Source: Butyricicoccus faecihominis (GTDB taxonomy: Bacteria > Bacillota > Clostridia > Oscillospirales > Butyricicoccaceae). Taken from it: a stretch of DNA of 47,562 nt. This document shows positions 7,391 through 15,403 of the stretch, piece after piece; within the stretch, counting starts at the first letter, position 1; each line of letters begins with the position of its first letter. The stretch spans positions 1 through 47,562 of the forward strand of contig NZ_JANGCE010000029.1 in assembly GCF_024462775.1 (NCBI RefSeq), given 5' to 3'. Position numbers and translations under genes: made by a program. The notes beneath the pieces are model-generated. The model searched no databases. It saw only the letters and a program-made list of their open reading frames with translations, and was not told where the DNA came from.

Positions 7391-9649
7391 GTGGAAGAGG
7401 AGAACGTGAAGAGACAAATTACCATATCCAGCGTGCTGGTCGCTGTGATCAGCGTGGTCTTGGTGCTCATAAGCGGGGTGATCTATTCCAGTATCAAGGG
7501 CGCGCAGGAAAAGGACGCGCAAAAGTATATGAATGAGATCGTTTCGCAGTATAAAACTATCATCACCACGCAGATCGACGGGGATCTGCAAACGCTGGAA
7601 GCGCTCGCCACCTTTTTGGGGCAGGATGAGACCATGGATCTCGGCGCGATCCTTGTCCGGCTGGAATTGGAAAGCGGCAGCAACGCGTTTAACCGGATGG
7701 GCTTTGTTTCGCCGGATAAGAAAGGATATTTTATCGATACGGACGGGGAAAAGAACTACGGGATCGATATTAGCGACGAAGCCTTTCTGCAAAAGACCCT
7801 GAATGGGGCGTCCGTCGTGTCGGATATTATGGAGGATAAGCTTACCGGACAGCCGATTGTTTGCTACGGCGTACCGGTCGTGCATAACGGAACGATCACC
7901 GGAGCGATCACCGCCACCCGTCTGACTTCCAATTTCTCTAAGATCATCAGTCAGGAAATATTCGACGGCGCCGCGTTCGTCCATATCGTTGACCAAGAAG
8001 GCAATTTCATCATTCGCTCTGACCACGCGGTGATCCCAAAACCGCTGAACAATATCTTTGACGACGGAGACATTTCGAGCGAAATACGCACGTCCATCCT
8101 TGCCGATATGGAGAAAGGCGGAAATGCCTTCGCCACTTTCCGGTATCAGGGCAACGCCTACTGGGTGACCTTTATCCCGATCGGCATCAATGATTGGCAA
8201 ATCTTCTGTTTGGTGCCGCAAAGCTTTTTAAACCACAACTTCAACACGCTGCTGTTCGTGTTTGTGGGCGTCATGATTTGCATTTTCGTGCTATTCAGCA
8301 TTCTTTTCCTGTACATTTACAGTATTTTAAGAAAAGAGCAGAGAACGCTGCAAAGATTCGCCTACAAGGATATCCTGACCGGCGCGGATAACCGCAACCG
8401 TTTCGTGACCGACCTGCCCGCCCTATTGCAGGAACCTTGGGATCATGCCATGATCCTGATGAATATCAGCGGTTTTAAATTTGTGAACGAGTTTTTCGGC
8501 TTTCAAAAGGGCAACCTTTTGCTGCGGCACATATCCGCCGTACTGGCGGCGAATATGGATCAGGGCGAACGCTATTACCGGGACAATGCCGATCATTTCG
8601 GCCTGCTGCTGCATTATACGGATAAGGACACGCTCATGGCCCGGATCCGTAAAATATATCAAGAGATAAACGACTATACCGTGAGCCCCAATCAGGATTA
8701 TCGCATCAACTGCAATTTCGGTATCAGTATTATCCAATCGAACAGCCCGAAGGAAAAGGCGGTGCTCGCGCCCGACGCGGTGCTCAACGGCGCGCTGCTG
8801 GCGCTGAACAGCGTGAGTGGTAATACCTCGTACCCGATCGCCTTTTACGATGAGGCCATCCATGAAAAGGCGCGCAAAAAGACCGAGATAGAAAGCCTGA
8901 TGCACGCGGCGCTGGCAAATGGGGAATTCCACATGTACCTGCAGCCCAAGTACTATCTAAAGGGCCAGACGCTGCACAGCGCCGAAGCGCTGGTGCGCTG
9001 GGTATCGGAGGACGGAACGATCCATTATCCGGATGAATTCATCCCCGTGTTTGAAGAAAACGGATTTATCACAGAGCTCGATATGTTTATGCTGGAGCAG
9101 GCCTGCAAGCGGGTATCCTACTGGATCGAGCAGGGGTATCCGGCCGTGCCGATCTCGGTCAACCAGTCCAGAGTCTTTTTCTATGATGAGAATTATCTGG
9201 AAAAGTTCCGTCAAACAGTGGACCGGTATCATATTGATCCCTCGCTCATCATACTGGAAGTGACGGAAAGTGTGGCGATGAGCGACCTGACACAGGTGAA
9301 AATGGTGATCAATAAGCTGCATCATATGGGATTCACCATTTCGATGGACGACTTCGGAAGCGGGTATTCCTCGCTCAATACTCTAAAGGATCTGGATATT
9401 GCCGAGCTAAAGCTGGATAAAGAGTTTTTATCCGAGCAGTCCACCTCGCCGCGCGGCAAAATGGTGATAGAAAGCATGATCCACCTTGCCCGAGCGCTCT
9501 CCATTACAACGGTGGCCGAGGGGATCGAAAACGAGGGACAGCTTGCGTTTCTGGAATCGATTCACTGCGATATCGGGCAGGGGTACTATTTCGCAAAGCC
9601 GATACCGGTTGATCAATTTGAAAACATCATATTGAAAAAAGAAACCTAA
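7391..9649 (+). CDS. Membrane c-di-GMP phosphodiesterase: Cache - degenerate GGDEF - EAL
   Basis: The 752-residue protein has a membrane helix at about residues 11-33, an extracellular sensing region of about 240 residues that resembles double-Cache domains, a second helix at about 280-315, a GGDEF-type domain and an EAL domain. The cyclase signature has decayed to NADHF (399-403), so cyclase activity is unlikely. The EAL domain keeps E-A-L (532-534), the Asn in VNQSR, EVTES, DDFGSG, the Lys in LKLDKEF, VAEGIE and QGYYF, so it should hydrolyse c-di-GMP. The start is GTG 7391 behind GGGGGG; GTG 7406, with GAGGAG close upstream, is an alternative. It probably converts an external small-molecule signal into a lower c-di-GMP level. 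Confidence 0.9.
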   Translation: MEEENVKRQITISSVLVAVISVVLVLISGVIYSSIKGAQEKDAQKYMNEIVSQYKTIITTQIDGDLQTLEALATFLGQDETMDLGAILVRLELESGSNAFNRMGFVSPDKKGYFIDTDGEKNYGIDISDEAFLQKTLNGASVVSDIMEDKLTGQPIVCYGVPVVHNGTITGAITATRLTSNFSKIISQEIFDGAAFVHIVDQEGNFIIRSDHAVIPKPLNNIFDDGDISSEIRTSILADMEKGGNAFATFRYQGNAYWVTFIPIGINDWQIFCLVPQSFLNHNFNTLLFVFVGVMICIFVLFSILFLYIYSILRKEQRTLQRFAYKDILTGADNRNRFVTDLPALLQEPWDHAMILMNISGFKFVNEFFGFQKGNLLLRHISAVLAANMDQGERYYRDNADHFGLLLHYTDKDTLMARIRKIYQEINDYTVSPNQDYRINCNFGISIIQSNSPKEKAVLAPDAVLNGALLALNSVSGNTSYPIAFYDEAIHEKARKKTEIESLMHAALANGEFHMYLQPKYYLKGQTLHSAEALVRWVSEDGTIHYPDEFIPVFEENGFITELDMFMLEQACKRVSYWIEQGYPAVPISVNQSRVFFYDENYLEKFRQTVDRYHIDPSLIILEVTESVAMSDLTQVKMVINKLHHMGFTISMDDFGSGYSSLNTLKDLDIAELKLDKEFLSEQSTSPRGKMVIESMIHLARALSITTVAEGIENEGQLAFLESIHCDIGQGYYFAKPIPVDQFENIILKKET

Positions 9650-9653
9650 CAAT

Positions 9654-9695
9654 AACGAAGGTCCTGTTGCGGCAGCAACAGGACCTTCGTTTTAT
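9654..9695. terminator. Bidirectional terminator between the EAL gene and pflA
   Basis: A perfect 17-bp stem, AACGAAGGTCCTGTTGC (9654-9670) with its complement at 9675-9691, and a GGCA loop. T-rich sequence follows on the plus strand. It lies between two converging genes and can serve both. Confidence 0.85.
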
Positions 9696-10390
9696 AATTT
9701 TTCGATCAGTTCCTTGAGCCATGCGTCGTTCATGGCGGGGGTATCGCGTAAGGGGAAGGGAATGCCTAAACGATCGTACTTTTCGATGCACAGCTTGTGG
9801 AAGGGCAGAAATTCCAGCTTCTCAAAGTTGGGCAGGCTTTCCGCCTTGTCGCGTATCAGGCGCAAGTGGTCGACGCCGTCGGTCAGACCGGGCACGACCA
9901 CGTGGCGAATCCAAAGCGGCACCTGTTTCATGGCGGTCAGGTGCAAAAAACGCTCGACCTGTGCCAGATCCCCGCGGCAGTATTTCATATAATCGGCCTT
10001 GGTCAGGAATTTCAGGTCGCATAGCACCAGATCGGTGTGATCCAAAACGCGCGCAGCTTCGGCCAGATTGCCGACGCCCGAGGTATCCAGCGCGGTGTGT
10101 ACGCCGTGCTCATGCAGCCCCGCGAATAGTTCTTCGACAAAGGGGGCCTGATACAGCGGTTCGCCGCCCGAAATGGTAACGCCGCCGCCGTTTTTCCAAT
10201 AGGGGCGAAAGCGCAGCGCCTTTTGCACCAGCGCGTCGGCTTCGATCTCCTCGCCGCCGTCCGCTGGCCATGTGTCCGGGTTGTGGCAGTAGGCGCAGCG
10301 CAGCGGGCAGCCCTGCAAAAAGACCACATACCGCAGCCCCGGCCCATCCACCGCGCCAAGAGATTGAATGGAATTCAAACGACCCAGCAT
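9692..10390 (-). CDS. pflA: Pyruvate formate-lyase activating enzyme
   Basis: The 232-residue protein is a short radical-SAM enzyme of the PflA type. The cluster motif CPLRCAYCHNPDTW (CxxxCxxC) is near residue 29-36, followed by GGGVTISGGEP, the SAM-binding region, and LCDLKFL. It uses S-adenosylmethionine and a [4Fe-4S] cluster to place the glycyl radical on PflB. The start is the ATG at 10390 behind a G-rich ribosome site; the preceding TTG is less likely. It is the second gene after pflB on the minus strand, 157 bases apart, the usual order in Firmicutes. Length is normal. A repeat element fills the gap between the two genes. Confidence 0.95.
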   Translation of the reverse strand: MLGRLNSIQSLGAVDGPGLRYVVFLQGCPLRCAYCHNPDTWPADGGEEIEADALVQKALRFRPYWKNGGGVTISGGEPLYQAPFVEELFAGLHEHGVHTALDTSGVGNLAEAARVLDHTDLVLCDLKFLTKADYMKYCRGDLAQVERFLHLTAMKQVPLWIRHVVVPGLTDGVDHLRLIRDKAESLPNFEKLEFLPFHKLCIEKYDRLGIPFPLRDTPAMNDAWLKELIEKL

Positions 10391-10408
10391 CAAAACACCC
10401 CCCCTTTT

Positions 10409-10526
10409 TTAGTTAGGAGTTAGGAATTAGGAGAGAGGAGTTACCGCCAAAGGCGGTTTTTTAAGTTATCGCGCGCTGCGCGACACCTAAATTACTAACT
10501 ACTAATTCCCCATAACTCCTACCTGA
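10409..10526. repeat. Palindromic repeat element between pflB and pflA
   Basis: The left part, 10411-10433, is built of AGTTAGGAGTTAGGAATTAG-like words; the right part, 10487-10520, carries their inverted counterpart (CTAATTCC ... ATAACTCC) with a small gap. Between them are two hairpins, ACCGCC-aaa-GGCGGT followed by T6 (10443-10462) and TCGCGC-gct-GCGCGA (about 10468-10482). The first looks like an intrinsic terminator on the plus strand. The arrangement resembles a short non-autonomous mobile repeat dropped into the operon. Confidence 0.6.
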
Positions 10527-10529
10527 GAT

Positions 10530-10554
10530 GATTTAAATCCGTTGGATTTAAATC
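10530..10554. repeat. Perfect palindrome spanning the pflB stop codon
   Basis: GATTTAAATCC (10530-10540), GTT, GGATTTAAATC (10544-10554) is a perfect 11-bp inverted repeat with a three-base loop. The pflB stop codon TAA (10550-10548) lies inside the right arm. There is no T-tract, so it is not a standard terminator; it may protect the 3' end of a processed pflB message. Confidence 0.6.
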
Positions 10555-12776
10555 GCTTCGTGGAACGTGCGCGAGATGACCTCACGCTGCTGCTCGCGGG
10601 AAAGCTTGTAGAAATTCACCGCGTAGCCGGATACGCGAATGGTCAGGTTCGGATACTCCTCGGGGTGCTCATAGGCGGCCATCAGTGTTTCGCGGTTTAA
10701 AACGTTCACATTCAAATGGTGCGCGTTTTGGCCGAAATAGCCGGTCAGGATGGACACCAGATTGTCTACGCGGGTATCCTCGGTCTTGCCGAGCGCGCCC
10801 GGCGTGATCGAGAAGGTGTTGGAAATGCCGTCGCGGCAGTATTCATAGGAAAGCTTGGCGACCGAATTGAGCGAAGCCAGCGCGCCCGAGGTATCGCGGC
10901 CCGACATGGGGTTAGCGCCCGGCGCGAGCGGTTCGCCCTTCCGGCGGCCATCCGGCGTGTTGCCGGTCTTTTTGCCGTACATCACGTTCGAGGTAATGGT
11001 CAAAATGGACAGGGTGTGCACGGCGTCGCGGTAAAGCGGGTACTGTTTCAGCGCTTCGTAGAACTTTTCCACCTGCTCGCATGCGATCTGGTCGACGCGG
11101 TCGTCGTCGTTGCCGAATTTGGGGAAATCGCCCTCGGTCTCAAAATCGACGATCACGCCGGTCTCTGGATCGCGGATGCACTTGACCTTGGCATATTTGA
11201 TCGCGGAGAGTGAATCGGCCATGCAGCTCATGCCCGCGATACCGAAGGCCATCAGGCGGCGCACCGTGGTATCGTGCAGGGCCATCTGGCTCTTTTCGTA
11301 GGCGTACTTGTCGTGCATATAGTGGATGGTGTTCATCGCGGAAACATAGGTCTTGGCAAGCCACGGACGGTAGAAGTCGATGCGCTCGCAGACCTTGTCG
11401 TAATCAAGGTATTCGTCCTCGTAAACCGGCATTTCAGGGCCGACCTGAACAAACTTGATGCCGTCGCGGCCGCCGTTCAGGCTCATCATCAAAAGCTTTG
11501 CCAAATTGGTGCGCGCGCCGAAGAACTGCATATCCTTGCCCACGCGCATGGCGGAAACGCAGCAGGCAATGGCGTAGTCGTCGCCATAGTAGGGGCGCAT
11601 CACATCGTCGTTCTCGTACTGCAAAGCGTCGGTGTCGATCGATACCTTGGCGACAAAGCGCTTCCAGTTTTCGGGCAGGTTTTCGCTCCACAGCACGGTC
11701 AGGTTGGGTTCGGCGGCGGGGTTCAGGTTGTACAGCGTTTGCAGCATGCGGAAGCAGTTCTTGGTAACGAGCGGGCGGCCATCCTCGCCCACGCCGCCGA
11801 CAGCCTCGGTGATCCACATCGGATCGCCGCCAAACAGCTCATTGTATTCGGGCGTGCGCAGGTGACGCGCCATGCGCAGGTGCAGCACGAAATCGTCCAT
11901 GATCTCCTGCGCCTGCGTTTCGGTCAGCACGCCGGCCGTGATATCGCGTTCAAAGTAGATGTCTAGGAAGGTGGAAACGCGGCCCAGACTCATCGCCGCG
12001 CCGTTCTGCTCCTTGATTCCGGCAAGGTAGGCGAAATAGGTCCACTGCACGGCTTCCTTGGCGTTTTCCGCCGGGCGGGAGATATCAAAGCCGTAGGAGG
12101 CCGCCATCTGGATCATATCGCGCAGCGCCTTGATCTGGTCGGTCAGCTCTTCGGCGCAGCGGATCTCTTCTGCGGTGGTCGGTACGTCGCCCAGCCGCTC
12201 CTTATCCTGCTGCTTTTCCGCGATCAGGCGGTCGACGCCGTACAGCGCCACGCGGCGGTAATCGCCGATGATGCGGCCGCGGCCGTAAGCGTCGGGCAGG
12301 CCGGTCAGCAGGCCGACGTGGCGGGCGTTCCGCACATCCTTGGTGTAGGCGGAAAACACGCCGTCGTTATGGGTCTTGTGGTATTTAAAGTTTTCTTCGA
12401 TCGAGGGCGACACCTCGTAGCCGTATTCCTTGCAGGCGTCGCGCACCATGCGCATGCCGCCGAAGGGGTTGCACGCGCGCTTCAAGGGCTCGTCCGTTTG
12501 CAGGCCGAAAATGATCTCGTTCTCCTGATCGAGGTAGCCGGGGCCGAAGGCCGTGATCGTGATCACAGTGTCGGTATCGACGTTGCGCACGCCGTTCTTT
12601 TCGCGCTCCTCGGCGAGCAGCCCCTCGAATTTCTCGCGCATCGCGTTCGTGCGCGCGGTCGGCCCGGCAAGGAACGCGCCGTCGCCCTCATAGGGAACAT
12701 AGTTTTTCTGGATAAAATCGCGGACGTTTATCTCGTTCTGCCAATCGCCGCTGTGAAAGGTCAACCATGCGTTCAT
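10548..12776 (-). CDS. pflB: Formate C-acetyltransferase (pyruvate formate-lyase)
   Basis: The 742-residue protein matches PflB over its full length. The two active-site cysteines are in [11 protein letters not shown] (C405-C406), and the glycyl-radical loop RVSGYAVNF is near the C-terminus, followed by the usual short tail. It splits pyruvate plus CoA into acetyl-CoA and formate in the cytosol under anaerobic conditions, after activation by PflA. The ATG at 12776 follows AAGGAGA at a normal distance; the codon before it is TTG and is not needed. Expression is likely controlled by the ZTP riboswitch and terminator in the leader, linking formate supply to the state of the folate one-carbon pool. 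Confidence 0.97.
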   Translation of the reverse strand: MNAWLTFHSGDWQNEINVRDFIQKNYVPYEGDGAFLAGPTARTNAMREKFEGLLAEEREKNGVRNVDTDTVITITAFGPGYLDQENEIIFGLQTDEPLKRACNPFGGMRMVRDACKEYGYEVSPSIEENFKYHKTHNDGVFSAYTKDVRNARHVGLLTGLPDAYGRGRIIGDYRRVALYGVDRLIAEKQQDKERLGDVPTTAEEIRCAEELTDQIKALRDMIQMAASYGFDISRPAENAKEAVQWTYFAYLAGIKEQNGAAMSLGRVSTFLDIYFERDITAGVLTETQAQEIMDDFVLHLRMARHLRTPEYNELFGGDPMWITEAVGGVGEDGRPLVTKNCFRMLQTLYNLNPAAEPNLTVLWSENLPENWKRFVAKVSIDTDALQYENDDVMRPYYGDDYAIACCVSAMRVGKDMQFFGARTNLAKLLMMSLNGGRDGIKFVQVGPEMPVYEDEYLDYDKVCERIDFYRPWLAKTYVSAMNTIHYMHDKYAYEKSQMALHDTTVRRLMAFGIAGMSCMADSLSAIKYAKVKCIRDPETGVIVDFETEGDFPKFGNDDDRVDQIACEQVEKFYEALKQYPLYRDAVHTLSILTITSNVMYGKKTGNTPDGRRKGEPLAPGANPMSGRDTSGALASLNSVAKLSYEYCRDGISNTFSITPGALGKTEDTRVDNLVSILTGYFGQNAHHLNVNVLNRETLMAAYEHPEEYPNLTIRVSGYAVNFYKLSREQQREVISRTFHEAI

Positions 12777-12829
12777 CAAAGAAATCTCCTTTTCTCCGGT
12801 GGCGCCGTCCTTTTACGCTTTATTAGAAC

Positions 12830-12867
12830 AAAAAAGGGCAGCGCCGCAAATCCATGCGACACTGCCC
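12830..12867 (-). terminator. Riboswitch-controlled intrinsic terminator in the pflB leader
   Basis: Read on the minus strand, GGGCAG and GTCGC pair with GCGgC and CTGCCC, followed by TTTTTT. The 5' arm begins inside the CTGGGCA element of the riboswitch, so the folded aptamer and this terminator compete for the same bases. Confidence 0.85.
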
Positions 12868-12945
12868 AGACGGTCGGCATTCTTCGTAGCGCCCCTGTTC
12901 CCCGGTGGTTTAACGTTCCACCTCGTTCCGTCAGTAGCAGGGGGC
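12860..12945 (-). ncRNA. ZTP riboswitch (pfl motif RNA) upstream of pflB
   Basis: On the minus strand the leader reads GACGG (P1), AAC, GGTGG (P2), AACGTTAAA, CCACC (P2'), GGGGAAC, a variable stretch, GCCGA, CCGTC (P1') and TGGGCAG. These are the conserved features of the pfl/ZTP RNA: the P1 and P2 helices, the GGGGA joining sequence and the 3' CUGGGCA element. The class senses ZTP or ZMP, which rise when 10-formyl-tetrahydrofolate is short. The terminator at 12830-12867 shares the CTGGGCA bases, so ligand binding should prevent termination and switch pflB on. Position upstream of pfl is the context that gave the motif its original name. Confidence 0.92.
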
Positions 12946-12959
12946 CTGTCTATGAATAA

Positions 12960-12988
12960 AGCATACCATGTTCGTCGCCGCTCCGCAA
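12960..12988 (-). promoter_or_regulatory. Sigma-A promoter of the ZTP riboswitch - pflB transcript
   Basis: On the minus strand TTGCGG (12988-12983) and TATGCT (12965-12960) are separated by 17 bases, giving a start near 12953, just before the riboswitch P1 helix. Confidence 0.65.
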
Positions 12989-13085
12989 TAGCCGGAACGC
13001 ACAAAAAAACGCGCCTGAAACCGTCAATCCTCATGCCAAATGGAAAGGCCCGCGCGCAAAAACAAAAAGTTTCCCATATTTTATC

Positions 13086-13114
13086 TTCACAAGCGGGGCA
13101 AAACGGGGTATGAT
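13086..13114 (+). promoter_or_regulatory. Sigma-A promoter of the phosphofructokinase gene
   Basis: TTCACA (13086-13091) and TATGAT (13109-13114) have a 17-base spacer; GGAGGAGGG then precedes the ATG at 13156. Confidence 0.6.
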
Positions 13115-13155
13115 TAAGATACCGAAAGGGAAAACATTTGGAGGAGGGAATTTAC

Positions 13156-14229
13156 ATGAAAATCGGTATGCTCACCAGCGGCGGCGATTGCCAAGGCCTC
13201 AACGCGGCGCTGCGCGGCGTTGCCAAAACGCTGTACAACCAACTGGGAGACGGGGTGACGCTCTACGGCATTCAGGACGGCTACCGCGGCCTGATCGAGG
13301 GCAATTACCATGAGATGCAGCCGCGCGAATTTTCGGATATCCTCACGCTCGGCGGCACGATTCTCGGCACCTCGCGCGAATCGTTTAAAACCATGCTCCA
13401 AGCGGACGACAGCGAGGAGACCAAGCTACAGCGCATGCTGGAAACGATCAAGTACGCCAAGCTGGACGCGCTGGTCATTCTGGGCGGCAACGGCACGCAT
13501 AAAACGGCAAACCTGCTCTCGGAAAACGGCGTGAACGTCGTCACCCTGCCCAAGACGATTGATAACGATCTCTGGGGCACCGAGGTCACGTTCGGCTTCC
13601 AGTCGGCCGTTAACATTGCGACCGAGGTGATCGATTCCATCCACTCCACCGCGTTTTCACACTCCCGCGTGTTCATTGTCGAAACGATGGGCCACAAGGC
13701 GGGCTGGCTGACGCTGTACGCGGGCATTTCGTCCGGCGCGGATATTATCATCATCCCGGAGATTCCGTACCACATCAAGCATATCGCGGAAGCGATTGAA
13801 AAACGCTCCAAGAGCGGCAAGCGCTTTTCCATCCTCGCCGTGGCCGAGGGCGCGATCAGCAAGGAAGAAGCCAAGATGAGCAAGAAGGAATTCAAGGCTT
13901 CGCGTGAAAAAATGACCCACCCGTCCATCTCCTACCGCATCGCGGAAGAGTTGCAGGCGTTGACCGGACAGGAGATCCGCGTCACCATCCCGGGCCACTA
14001 CCAGCGCGGCGGCGCGCCTTGCCCGTACGACCGGCTGCTCACCACCCGACTTGGCGTGGCCGCGGCGGAGCTGATCCGCGAGAATAAGTTCGGCTATATG
14101 GTCGGCGTGCAAAACAACAAGATCGTGCCCGTCAAGCTGTCCGACGTGGCCGGCAAGCTCAAGACCGTTCCGCCCGATTCCGATATCGTACAGGCCGCGC
14201 GAGACCTCGGCCTTTCCATGGGCGACTAA
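13156..14229 (+). CDS. pfkA: 6-phosphofructokinase, group III type
   Basis: The 357-residue enzyme phosphorylates fructose 6-phosphate in glycolysis. It opens with MKIGMLTSGGDCQGLNA (phosphoryl-donor loop), has LGGNGTHKTA at about residue 104, the catalytic PKTIDND, and MGHKAGW. At the site that separates donors, the second glycine of GGNGT is kept (ATP type), while PKTIDND has the lysine usual for pyrophosphate and group III enzymes; the aspartate of the common GGDG is replaced by asparagine. ATP is the probable donor, but polyphosphate or PPi use cannot be excluded. The start ATG 13156 is seven bases after GGAGGAGGG; the earlier in-frame start at 13138 would cover that site. Confidence 0.93.
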   Translation: MKIGMLTSGGDCQGLNAALRGVAKTLYNQLGDGVTLYGIQDGYRGLIEGNYHEMQPREFSDILTLGGTILGTSRESFKTMLQADDSEETKLQRMLETIKYAKLDALVILGGNGTHKTANLLSENGVNVVTLPKTIDNDLWGTEVTFGFQSAVNIATEVIDSIHSTAFSHSRVFIVETMGHKAGWLTLYAGISSGADIIIIPEIPYHIKHIAEAIEKRSKSGKRFSILAVAEGAISKEEAKMSKKEFKASREKMTHPSISYRIAEELQALTGQEIRVTIPGHYQRGGAPCPYDRLLTTRLGVAAAELIRENKFGYMVGVQNNKIVPVKLSDVAGKLKTVPPDSDIVQAARDLGLSMGD

Positions 14230-14250
14230 ACCGAATATCCAAGCGCGGAG

Positions 14251-14293
14251 GCGCGCCGCAGGCGGTTACAACCGCCCGCGGCGCGTTTTTTTG
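14251..14293 (+). terminator. Intrinsic terminator after pfkA
   Basis: GCGCGCCGC and GGCGGTT pair with AACCGCC-like and GCGGCGCG arms, loop ACA, followed by seven T. Confidence 0.85.
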
Positions 14294-14309
14294 ATAAAAC
14301 TGCAAAAAG

Positions 14310-14351
14310 AATAAGGTCGTCTCCAAAAATATTTTTGGAGACGGCCTTATT
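14310..14351. terminator. Long loopless palindrome between pfkA and the AraC gene
   Basis: AATAAGGTCGTCTCCAAAAA and its inverted copy form 21-bp arms (14310-14330, 14331-14351) with one G-U position. It lies between convergent genes and likely ends the AraC transcript or acts in both directions. Confidence 0.6.
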
Positions 14352-14466
14352 GCTGGACTTTGTGAGAATGCATACGATCGGCAAGGGCAAATAAACGAAT
14401 GCGGATAAGACGGTACGGCGGTATACTCATGGTGTCGGAAGGGAAGCGGCGGACGGCGCCGACCGG

Positions 14467-15351
14467 TCACCGCCGTCTGGCTGCGACCTTGGATTTGACG
14501 CTTCTTTTCCGAAATTCCTTGGGCGAAACACCGATCATTTCCGTGAAGCGCTGCGTGAAGTGATTGGGGTTGTCATAACCCACCGCGCCCGCGATATAGG
14601 TAATCGAATAATCGGTATCGGTAAGCAGGGATTGCGCCTCGCCGATGCGGCGCTGTAAGCGGTAGCCGGTGGGCGAACTGCCGGTTTGCTGGCGGAACAG
14701 CCGCGATGCGTAATACCGGCTCACGCCGGCCGCTTCGGCCAGCTCGTCCAGCGTAAAATTCTCAGTATAATGCCGGTCGATAAAGCGGAGCATCTTATGC
14801 ACAAGGGCGGATTTGCTGTCCACGCCGCCGTCCTCACCGGCGGGCGCGTTCACGGCGATCGACCGCACCAACACGGCAAACGCGGCGGTCAAATGGCGCG
14901 CCAGCTCGCCGCAATACGCTTCGTTGCCATGCAGCGTGCGTTCCATCAGTTCCAGCATTTCGCGCAGCGCGTCAAAATGCGCGCCGCTTTGCAGGTGAAT
15001 CTGCCATTCGTTTTCCGCGAGCCAGCCCGCGGGAAGCCCCAAAAGCCGAAGGCCCGTCATGCCAAGGCATAGGTATTCCACGCCCTCCTCCGTCTGCGCA
15101 AAGTCATTGTGCAGCGTGCCGACGTTGTTGATGATCAGGTCTCCCGGACGGCTGTGATAAACGTGGTCGTCCACCTGATGCAGGCCCGTGCCGTGGTAGA
15201 TCAGCAGCACCTCGGTGATATCCACATGGCTGTGGATGGCGCGCGTCCGTTCCCCCTCGTGATAGCGGGTGTGCGAAACATAGACCGGACGCGGCAGGGC
15301 TTCGCCCTCGAAAATAGAGGGGGCGGCGGGGATTCCGTATAGCTGGAACAT
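14467..15351 (-). CDS. AraC family transcriptional regulator
   Basis: The 294-residue protein has an N-terminal cupin sensor region (HSHVDITEVLLIYHGTG, then RPGDLIINN) and a C-terminal AraC double helix-turn-helix at about residues 195-290 (FTLDELAEAAGVSRYYASRL, then ITYIAGAVGYDNPNHFTQRF). This is the layout of sugar- or carbohydrate-responsive AraC regulators. The ATG at 15351 follows AGAGGTG at a good distance; a GTG at 15360 overlaps that site. It is transcribed away from the MFS gene, with only 52 bases between the two starts, so it probably controls that transporter. The ligand is unknown. Confidence 0.9.
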   Translation of the reverse strand: MFQLYGIPAAPSIFEGEALPRPVYVSHTRYHEGERTRAIHSHVDITEVLLIYHGTGLHQVDDHVYHSRPGDLIINNVGTLHNDFAQTEEGVEYLCLGMTGLRLLGLPAGWLAENEWQIHLQSGAHFDALREMLELMERTLHGNEAYCGELARHLTAAFAVLVRSIAVNAPAGEDGGVDSKSALVHKMLRFIDRHYTENFTLDELAEAAGVSRYYASRLFRQQTGSSPTGYRLQRRIGEAQSLLTDTDYSITYIAGAVGYDNPNHFTQRFTEMIGVSPKEFRKRSVKSKVAARRR

Positions 15352-15403
15352 GGCACACACCTCTTTCCTCTTTTTATGTCATCTTAGACAGGAGACACAA
15401 CCT

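Noticed and set aside
11274-11966. Frame of 230 codons on the plus strand within pflB
   Set aside because: It is antisense to conserved PflB sequence, including the active-site cysteines, and shows no protein features of its own.
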